Below, piece by piece: positions 15,001-19,356 of a stretch of 20,927 nucleotides of DNA. Made by a program: the position numbers and the translations under genes. Under the pieces are notes generated by a model. The model was not told where the DNA came from. It did no database searches and was given only the letters and a program-made list of their open reading frames with translations. The DNA comes from an uncultured Selenomonadales bacterium (lineage in GTDB: Bacteria; Bacillota; Negativicutes; Selenomonadales; Selenomonadaceae), in the NCBI GenBank assembly GCA_937915725.1, contig CALGGV010000261.1, forward strand, positions 1-20,927. The letters run 5' to 3'. How positions within the stretch are numbered: position 1 is the stretch's first letter; each line of letters opens with the position of its first letter.

Positions 15001-16890
15001 CTTAATGGAGCAGGTACTGAAATGTCAATTAACGGCGGCGGTACAACTGTTGTTTTACAAGCTGATGACAATGATTCATTTACTGCTGAAAATGCAAATA
15101 CATTGCAGATTAAATACGGATCAAATGCAGCTAATGACGTAACCTCAACAACAAGTCAACTTAAATTGGGAGTTGTACGTAACCTTAGTGCAACTGCTGA
15201 CAATTATACAGTTCATGAAGCTGATGCTAACAGTGGAATGAAAATTTATACATTTGCCGGCGAAGATACCATTACAAACGCTCAAAAGAAAGTTTATATT
15301 GATGCAAGCGGCGGAAATAACAAAACTATCAATATCAATTCAATTGATGGTATAGCATCCGATACAGCTGTAACAGTCTACACCGGCAGCGGCAATGACG
15401 TAATTACAAATGCAAGTAACTATGTCTCCATTAAATCAAATGCCGGCGAAAATACCTTTACAAATAGCGGCGCAAATGTCACAATTTGGGGCGGCTCTGC
15501 CGGTGATAAGATCACTCTTAATTCTGGGGCTGCAATCAATAGCATTTTCGGAGCTTACGGTGAAGACACAATCAAAGTAACCGCAGATCTTGCGAATCTC
15601 ACAATTAACGGCGGCGGCAGTAACGATCTTATCCAAGTTACTGCTGCAGATAGAACTAATGGAATTACTTTCCAATTCGATTATTCTGATGGTGTTGATA
15701 CAATCGAAGGTTTTAATGCTACTAAAGATACACTTCATTTCCGTTATTACGATTCATCAATGCTTTCAGCCAGCCTTAATGCAGACGGTAGTGAAATGTC
15801 GATAAAATCTTCTCAAGTAACCACAAATGCTCCAATTGTTGTTCTTAAAGGTGATACTGGAGACTTTGATGCAACCACTGAAATTACACATATTAAATCC
15901 GGTACAACCACAGTAGCAGATGAAACCGCTACAATTAAAGCTAACTATCGTGTACTTAGTGATCCTACACAGGCTTTCACAAGTTCAGTTGCCAACATGA
16001 CAGTTGCAGCTCAAAATGGAGCTTATACCATTACTAATACTGCTAAGAGTGTATACATTGATGCTAACGGCTCAGGTAACAAGACTATCACTATTAATAC
16101 AGAAGGAGTAAGTGGCAAAGCTGAGGCTGTAAGTGTAAACGCAGGTAACGGCGCAGACACTATCACAAACTCAAGTGCTTGTACTTATATCAGAGCAGGC
16201 GCAGGCGCAAATGAAGTTAACAATACCGGTAATAATGTTACAGTGATTGGCGGTGCCGCAGTTGATAAGATCACAGTTGGCGGCTCAAGTAGCAGTATTG
16301 TCGCAGATTACGATAATGATTTAATCACTGTTGCTGCTGCAGCTAATAACAATACAATTAATGCCGGCTTTAGTAATGATAAGATCACCAATAATGTAAC
16401 TGGAGATAACGGCAATGTTTATGTATACACCGGCTATAGTGCTGAAGGTGCTGATACTATTGTTGGTGGCTTAACGTCTCATGATACATTGTATTTCGAT
16501 AACATCTCAATAGCAGATCCTACTTATAATACAGCTGATGGCGGCGGCACACTTACCTTTACTTACAATGGACAGACAACAACTATTTTCTTTGAAAACG
16601 TTGAAGATGCAGGCTCCTTCCAGTTGAAGAAAGGTACAAACGCTGCAGAAACATTCAATTTTGACGCATATACGGCTCCCGCGACTCCTCAAATTGCTGA
16701 ATCGCCTATGGAAATATTGGAAGACGATATTTTCGAGGATAACAACTTTATTTCTAATGACCCGCAAATTACCGATATTACTGAAATTACTACAGATAGC
16801 TATTCTGCAGGCAATATTGAAACTATCGACTTTGCGAGTCTGGCTCAAAACAACAGTACACCCCTTACAAGTTATTCCAAAAAGAAATGA
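6076..16890 (+). CDS. Giant RTX-like calcium-binding cassette protein (3604 aa), probable secreted or surface protein
   Basis: The product, roughly 370 kDa by length, has more than 40 GND[ST]I-type motifs. At least a dozen are full RTX nonapeptides (GGxGxDxIx), the Ca2+-binding turns of parallel beta-rolls. About 17 cassettes of 170-290 residues follow one another. Each has a run of nonapeptides, a cap like VYxYxxGDGNDTIxGFxxxDxI, a beta-rich segment ending GSIxLKG, and usually a linker like VPRxxxGTxxxD. The N-terminus has no signal peptide but a FDLQLF motif (residues 11-16). The last 70 residues are acidic, free of repeats and end in KKK. Cys is almost absent. This composition suits uncleaved type I export, but no transporter genes are nearby. 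No enzymatic or known adhesion domain was recognised; adhesin or S-layer-like roles are guesses. ATG 6076 with AAGAGGTG (6062-6069) is preferred over the in-frame TTG 5992 and ATG 6058. Confidence 0.85.
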   Translation: MTKEMNLIFDLQLFTDPETLTATASYEAITVTSSASVSIKKKGATGDADVRTPDSGKAYTLIDAGSGNDSITVAATATNMSIQGGRLHDLITISGHGSAGNTYVYNYGDGNDTISGWDSEKDTLYITDSTYEVSMSSDGNDFIVKVGSGSIRFIGLTPGSSQVKIKALNASGVLTDTTETVPLKMMGGTKADKIYNYTGTIKNGTDEKPWTIDAAGGADSIVNAGNYISINAGAANDKISIKAGASDVTSGVTIIGGAGNDIINVSEDKKTSGETTTYGGHVYEYTYNADGRDTIIGYNSNDSIVIKDIPETSPYLVGDVDTLGNYLIKIGSGSILIQKPEDSLLATTHLNIFNGSLASDKLMAMGTPVTKDGKTHYEIPKKLLYTTIGDESVVTSTYDEYTVDAAAGNDTITVQAKAASIFGGSGSDSIILTGGTNVRSETNLTTTDTLYDVDKAVTIVGGYGYDTIFATNDKKTITIKDENNDDVSTEVTAAHVYQFDLYDGRDTIVGFNENDSIQVLSQVTKVSGDFDATGNHYVISINNGVGMITLNDYPGGKKINIIDSEGNAVFIQGAIPYNESDETLEIPETYNFNLENLAYNMIPKLKRGTTSSDDVTPVINIATNDGFSVDGMTGNDSIENQGASNVTIYGGYGNDTIHLLAGESGTKYGEGVIIDGGYGNDLIIGESMTSGGKQVVDDSINARTYLFGAYEGFDSIYFFGENDSIQLKENTYVISASVQGNPGSQDVVLNIANTRDAYSPTGTITLKDFIKEEADKDTPINIVNHDGTRYNGKTFSVPKYVMGTSSNDSLLSNNNDEYIIYALSGDDSIYNTGSSVSIQAGTGNDTIYVQGFDNNATYGAAGDVSIDAGSGNDKVYLVGEASGSFVSLGYGNDSVFVVNDDITQTYSFGSNDGVNYIFNFQSGDTLRFTDNTGSTFKVTKDFTEEGLVFNFGYTKVVIKGALKDGLASTSISNYEEIAADTEILIEKFIGGSKVTTSDDIGKYVVPRKIVGTNGDNNITFGNSIVNIGSDGESDNYEIYAKAGNDSIVSNGTGVSIDAGIGNDSIKIADDASANVIIGGMGNDLIYGNGADHNHVYVYNYGDGNDTILGFSGDDTLSLVGANYSDTNVVSADVTANGFEVKVGYYSILLKGERKTDVEIAALGATATEADKYNMFDPNTTSKLKIKDSQGIHEVTIDKLILGTNLAEKIEVPSEGYENYSVNAFNGNDTIISHASQVSINAGSGNDSIKIAEGEDVTILGGYGNDTIDIAHGSAQNHVFEVALGEGVNVINGINANDSIRVRGYYDFGSNAYGTNASIQSVAFGTALESDTLILTLSDGGTKIKLKESNGSDAYQKLGTKVKEFHVIYDINGNPVGETLTVPNIINVTDSVRTLTSPTDDSSTVKGDDNANTIVGGGANKVSIYAGGGNDSIVINSGSELTIGGGLGNDSIILYNSNNIIQYNLNDGKDTIYGWDNGDTLQLNGYDTFSTVMNGTTFGVQFGNYTITFKDKEMNDLDPEQMAQINLTGDKITNNAALTSTYDYNATTGIFTLAVPRLLKGTGGNDKGSKTLINNKDRYIIDALGGNDSIVSNGNFVSVSAGNGNDTIRSNGSFTTLEGGDGIDYIFAQEAVQASINAGTSGDFISLDAGVSNSTIIGGSGNDTIYNDGVSNIYVYNTGDGNDIILGFSRSDSIKLGAGVIPSVYGGTGANSDTIVTQLSSDGLEVFVSDNGTARSLLLKGDRLTTTGNALANFDFLEKATPITFMYEVSGVAKSKVVNSPAKKIMAKNKELINKAEDAGYLIIGSSGIDSLTNYAPSVTVQTGGGDDIIKNTGSNVSIDAGDGNDVILLADGKANGIDVEVANEAALVTIKAGAGNDTIYSNGNSNVFQYKSGDGNDIIYNFGDGDYIEFTDNKTSSNLLPYDSYIVSNYTDGGSDDPNYKDIIFNVGSGTITIKKVQVNSIINYKFTYGNSSLPAYGSYKVEKTHILTDSEATSSTPYQSTIEGYNIVGGSKDDYIKNTAVDVTISAGNGANSINNDSTGSNAYIEVGVGNDTITNSASNVYITASSGNNTINNSGTSADIHTGDGNDSITNSGINVTVTTGNGANSITNTNTGTNTQIQTGEGDDTIINNASIVTITTGKGADSINISGASGEAEITVEAGAGNDTIFANTSGGNRTYIYNSTADGNDGNDVIFGLSSDDQIQFNLQANETYSYNATSQGMLFTIKNSETNVSVGSILLAAPVSDGSGGYKPGPLDGGIGISVIKGEEENQIETPYVRYVTGTDLASYSVNDAQYSIQGDDAANFIVADENATNISIYGGAANDKIIAAGDKASIYGGDGNDTIIMGTYRASDSLLTTTSDPLDVIINGGAGNDSIVAGTSHTNGIIYEYKVGGGNDTIVNYSQYDTIKLDSDTTYSTSVSGNNFVINVGNTNNAIILQNYNTGGSIVNITKKEISGERNYGFEDDANIDKIIVPAIQNVTANTQLDNTNNYALIYGTSSNDTITNNANYVTIHAGAGNDSIALIGDNDQVSVYAEGGNDTIIAKENRTKNVTYVFGSNEGTNIIKNFKQGDIIYYTGGSFTTTSTNTLVSAANLSITLGGNTVVSLVGFGANGNKALVTDINGGTATVSVGNILAGDNTNNYLPNTANKFEIQGYGGQDTIYNTGSDVTIYAGIGNDSIFNENANKVSIDGGQGDDTILNSGSDVSIFGDAGNDNIYLYEGSSNTTVYGGSGIDTITNADYANGIHIYQFDGGSGNGGVIRGFNPAKDKIQVLDSSTIPDFTFNSYQNDYLLITIGSAIVSVMGTDGSGGYQKIAGNTAISFINSSGTAITGHNNTPLVQNGTNTGEEINVSGNNYYVFGLGGNDSIKNASYTGVTIDAGAGNDSIYNGADATGASINGGAEADTIENHAENVTIYGGYGDDSIVTDIEGTRANPVTYQFSYSQGTNTIRGFDFGKDVIYFSGIYTIESAISLNGAGTEMSINGGGTTVVLQADDNDSFTAENANTLQIKYGSNAANDVTSTTSQLKLGVVRNLSATADNYTVHEADANSGMKIYTFAGEDTITNAQKKVYIDASGGNNKTININSIDGIASDTAVTVYTGSGNDVITNASNYVSIKSNAGENTFTNSGANVTIWGGSAGDKITLNSGAAINSIFGAYGEDTIKVTADLANLTINGGGSNDLIQVTAADRTNGITFQFDYSDGVDTIEGFNATKDTLHFRYYDSSMLSASLNADGSEMSIKSSQVTTNAPIVVLKGDTGDFDATTEITHIKSGTTTVADETATIKANYRVLSDPTQAFTSSVANMTVAAQNGAYTITNTAKSVYIDANGSGNKTITINTEGVSGKAEAVSVNAGNGADTITNSSACTYIRAGAGANEVNNTGNNVTVIGGAAVDKITVGGSSSSIVADYDNDLITVAAAANNNTINAGFSNDKITNNVTGDNGNVYVYTGYSAEGADTIVGGLTSHDTLYFDNISIADPTYNTADGGGTLTFTYNGQTTTIFFENVEDAGSFQLKKGTNAAETFNFDAYTAPATPQIAESPMEILEDDIFEDNNFISNDPQITDITEITTDSYSAGNIETIDFASLAQNNSTPLTSYSKKK
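12100..12600 (+). other. Uninterrupted 18-residue solenoid block within the giant protein
   Basis: This part of cassette 11 encodes about six back-to-back units of 18-22 residues. Each unit is GNDSITNSG-type followed by INVTVTTGN-type, with no cap between. It is the longest pure coil stretch in the protein and explains why this cassette is about 290 residues, where most are about 180-215. The block is rich in Asn, Thr and Ser and is low in complexity at the DNA level. Confidence 0.6.
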
Positions 16891-16945
16891 GTTTTAAATT
16901 AAACAGCAGAAAGAATTTTTCTAACTGCTAAAGGTTAATCTACGG

Positions 16946-16981
16946 GTAGTCATCGATTTATTGTCGGTGGCTACTTTTTTT
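16946..16981 (+). terminator. Intrinsic terminator of the giant gene
   Basis: GTAGTCATCGA (16946-16956) and TCGGTGGCTAC (16964-16974) form an 11-bp stem with two G-T pairs and a 7-base loop, followed directly by seven T. It begins 56 bp after the stop codon of the giant gene. Confidence 0.9.
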
Positions 16982-17229
16982 GTGCAAAAAAATAAGTGCA
17001 GAAAAATTTACTCTGGAACATTAAAAAAAAATAATTTTTGGCTTGAATAAAATTTAATGCAGATATAAAAATAAGCTCAAAATTACGCTTGAGAGCCACG
17101 TAGACGCGCCTTTCTAAGTTCATTGGTACTTTTATATTAAAACAAAAGAAAAGCCCCGTTAAAATTGATTTTTGGCGGCTTTTTCAACAGTCCACAGCCC
17201 TTAAAAATTTTTCTTACTCAAAAAAAAAT
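16982..17229. other. Non-coding gap between convergent terminators
   Basis: AT-rich, with no coding signal and no RNA gene recognised. An AAAAGCC...GGCTTTTT pair near 17149-17182 looks like a degenerate bidirectional terminator, but its stem is broken by a mismatch. Nothing else supported. Confidence 0.4.
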
Positions 17230-17257
17230 AGGAGCTAGGGAAAATTCCCTAACTCCT
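17221..17257 (-). terminator. Terminator of the small two-TM protein gene
   Basis: AGGAGCTAGGGAA (17230-17242) pairs with TTCCCTAACTCCT (17245-17257) at 12 of 13 positions. On the minus strand the stem runs into a long T-run (complement of the A-run 17221-17228). It lies 15 bp after the stop of the minus-strand gene. The shorter T-run on the other side could give weak activity in the plus direction. Confidence 0.85.
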
Positions 17258-17272
17258 GAAAATTTTTGTATC

Positions 17273-17635
17273 TTATTTTATAGATTTAAACTTTTTTGAA
17301 ACAATCGGCTGAAGTACTAAAACTCCCACAGCAATTAACAAAATAACGTCCGCGCCAATCATAAAGTTGTACGCTCGTTTAATTGTCACTTCAGCCCTTT
17401 TGGCGTCGCCTTCAGTTACAAATCTGCTGCGCGTGTTGCCGGCGATCTGGTGCCAAACAGCGGCGAACATTCCTATTCTTGTACGTTCCGGCAAAGGATT
17501 TACAAGTGCCGCGTATGAATTTATTATATTTTCATTGTAGTTGATTCTAATCATTGACGCGCCGGTGATAATAACAATTAATGTACAAATTCCAATGATA
17601 ATATGATTTCGTTTCAATTTAAAATTTTGAAACAT
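17273..17635 (-). CDS. Small two-transmembrane protein of unknown function
   Basis: 120 residues from ATG at 17635. The basic N-terminus (FKLKRN) is followed by a first hydrophobic segment at about residues 11-28. A soluble loop of some 65 residues comes next, containing NPLPERTRIGMFAAVWHQIAGNTRSRF and a basic/acidic stretch. A second hydrophobic segment spans about 92-110, and the tail is lysine-rich (KKFKSIK). Both ends are probably cytoplasmic with the loop outside. I do not recognise the family. The start is set by AAGGTGG (17645-17651), eight bases upstream; the GTG at 17647 lies inside that SD and is unlikely. It is transcribed divergently from the SGNH hydrolase gene with a 93-bp gap and has its own terminator, so it is a single-gene unit. 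Confidence 0.75.
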   Translation of the reverse strand: MFQNFKLKRNHIIIGICTLIVIITGASMIRINYNENIINSYAALVNPLPERTRIGMFAAVWHQIAGNTRSRFVTEGDAKRAEVTIKRAYNFMIGADVILLIAVGVLVLQPIVSKKFKSIK

Positions 17636-17648
17636 AAAATTCGCCACC

Positions 17649-17677
17649 TTGATAAAAATTATAACTTAAACTATAAT
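17649..17677 (+). promoter_or_regulatory. Sigma-70-type promoter of the SGNH hydrolase / histidine kinase operon
   Basis: TTGATA (17649-17654, 5 of 6), a 17-bp spacer and TATAAT (17672-17677, perfect) lie about 45 bp before the RBS-supported ATG at 17729. The -35 overlaps the SD of the divergent minus-strand gene, so the two units share a very compact control region. Confidence 0.75.
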
Positions 17678-17728
17678 TTCAACGTTATTTTAGCAACCGC
17701 CCGCGTTTTTGTAAAGGGAGCAGCTTTT

Positions 17729-19345
17729 ATGAGGAAATTTTGCCTTTTTTTTATACTGATAACTTTTTTTTCGCTGTTTACATGTTTTGTTGCAGAGAAT
17801 GTTGACTTGTTACAAATTAAAAGTCAAGATATTTCTGTTGAATTCAGCAATGACGGCGCAGATTTAATTTTGAGTTGGACGCCGTTACCTTATCCTTGCA
17901 TTTACAAAATTGAAACTTACAGCGAAACTACCGGAATTTTAAAAGATTCTCCGCGTTATCACTTGTTGACTTCAGATGAAATTTTTGAAACAAGTTACAG
18001 AGTACCACGCGCGCCCATTCCAAATTTTTATAGAATATCTGCGCGAGGAATTTTTGGCAAAGAAATTTTTCGTACAAAAAAAATTATTGATAATCCAAAT
18101 TTTTCACGCCCGCGCCCATTTCCAATTTTCCATTACACCGAAAAAAATCCCGCAAGTTTAATGCCGTTTTTAGTTTGGCACACAGTACCAAATGCCGTTT
18201 GCTACGAATTGGAACTTTTGAACGCGCCGCCGGAAGTTGAGGGCGGAATTTCGCCTTCAGAAAATCATCAAATTGAAATTACAGCAAGAATTTTTACTAA
18301 CGGTTATCAAGCAGACCTGCGCGAGCATTTTTATAAAAATGAAAAAATTTATTGGAGAGTGCGTGCATTGGGCTTGCACAAAGAACCTATTGGCGAATTT
18401 AGCATTGCCGAATTAATCTGCGTTGATAATAGTTTATCGTTGCCAAATTGCCCTTTGATAAATAATTTTGATTTTATAAATTATAAAAATCAACCGATAT
18501 ATCCTGCCTATAGTTGGATACCAATTCACGACGCGCCACAATATGAAGTTGAACTTTTGAATCACCCGCCGGAAATTGAAAATGACGTGGAGCCGAGCGC
18601 GGACAGTTTATGGCGGCAAGTTACAGCAGATCAATCCAGTTTGTACGATGAATACAGCCGCCCTTATGCCGGTCCTTACTATTGGAGAGTGCGCGCCCTT
18701 GACAAAGATAAAAATCCTATTGGTACGTGGTCAAATTCTGAAAAATTTATCGTCGAAGATTTTACAAAAGGAGTAACCACGGCAATTTTAGGCGACAGTG
18801 TTGCTCATGGCGGCGGCGCAGTTTCATATTCTCCACGAGCTCTGGAATATTCCTACGCAACTTATATTGATTTTCCAATACTTAACCTTAGCCGGAGTGG
18901 AGACACGGCTAAAACTTCATTACAGCGCGTGTACAGCGACGTTTTGCCTTTCCACCCAAAAAATCTGATTATTTCTACCGGCACAAATTGTCTACGCGAC
19001 GCCAGTATTTCTTCCCAAAATGTTATCGAAGATTTTAAGGAAATTGAAAAGTTTTGCCTTGAAAATAATATTCGCCCAATTTTTTTAACTCTAATGCCGA
19101 TTAATCCTGAAAATATTTTTTACATTTTCCGCACTGAAACAGATCCTAATTGGCACGAAAAATTAATTGAAATAAATGATTTTATAAAGCACAGGGAATT
19201 TTACATTGATATTGAGCCGTACTTTTATGACGCTGAAGGAAAAATGAGTAACACTTTTGCTATTGACGGAATGCATCCGGATATTCGCGGCAAAATGTTA
19301 ATTGGTGAAATTATTAATCTGAATCGTCATTTGTTCAAAGATTAG
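17729..19345 (+). CDS. Exported SGNH/GDSL-type hydrolase with Fn3-like repeats
   Basis: 538 residues from ATG 17729 (SD AAAGGGAG, 8-bp spacing); a longer in-frame start at 17603 lies upstream of the promoter and is rejected. A hydrophobic signal sequence (residues 2-21) is followed by three beta-rich modules. One is Fn3-like, at about 30-115. Two are clear repeats of each other (about 143-235 and 257-350), sharing YE[LV]ELLNxPPE and YWRVRAL. The C-terminal SGNH esterase/lipase fold has GDS with nucleophile Ser357, Gly391 (SRSGDT) and Asn420 in GTNC, where families usually have GxND. Its DGMHPD motif supplies Asp513 and His516. All catalytic positions are present. Likely removes acyl groups from an extracellular glycan, but the substrate is unknown. 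The TAG stop overlaps the SD of the kinase gene, indicating coupled expression. Confidence 0.85.
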   Translation: MRKFCLFFILITFFSLFTCFVAENVDLLQIKSQDISVEFSNDGADLILSWTPLPYPCIYKIETYSETTGILKDSPRYHLLTSDEIFETSYRVPRAPIPNFYRISARGIFGKEIFRTKKIIDNPNFSRPRPFPIFHYTEKNPASLMPFLVWHTVPNAVCYELELLNAPPEVEGGISPSENHQIEITARIFTNGYQADLREHFYKNEKIYWRVRALGLHKEPIGEFSIAELICVDNSLSLPNCPLINNFDFINYKNQPIYPAYSWIPIHDAPQYEVELLNHPPEIENDVEPSADSLWRQVTADQSSLYDEYSRPYAGPYYWRVRALDKDKNPIGTWSNSEKFIVEDFTKGVTTAILGDSVAHGGGAVSYSPRALEYSYATYIDFPILNLSRSGDTAKTSLQRVYSDVLPFHPKNLIISTGTNCLRDASISSQNVIEDFKEIEKFCLENNIRPIFLTLMPINPENIFYIFRTETDPNWHEKLIEINDFIKHREFYIDIEPYFYDAEGKMSNTFAIDGMHPDIRGKMLIGEIINLNRHLFKD

Positions 19346-19356
19346 GAGCGGGAAAA

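Noticed and set aside
17603..17728. 42-residue N-terminal extension of the SGNH hydrolase
   Set aside because: It would start upstream of the promoter and hide the signal sequence; ATG 17729 has a good SD and a signal peptide directly after it.
17755..17800. Lipoprotein signal (Cys in LFTC) on the SGNH protein
   Set aside because: The residue before Cys is Thr rather than Gly, Ala or Ser, so the lipobox is not met; an ordinary signal peptide or anchor is more likely.
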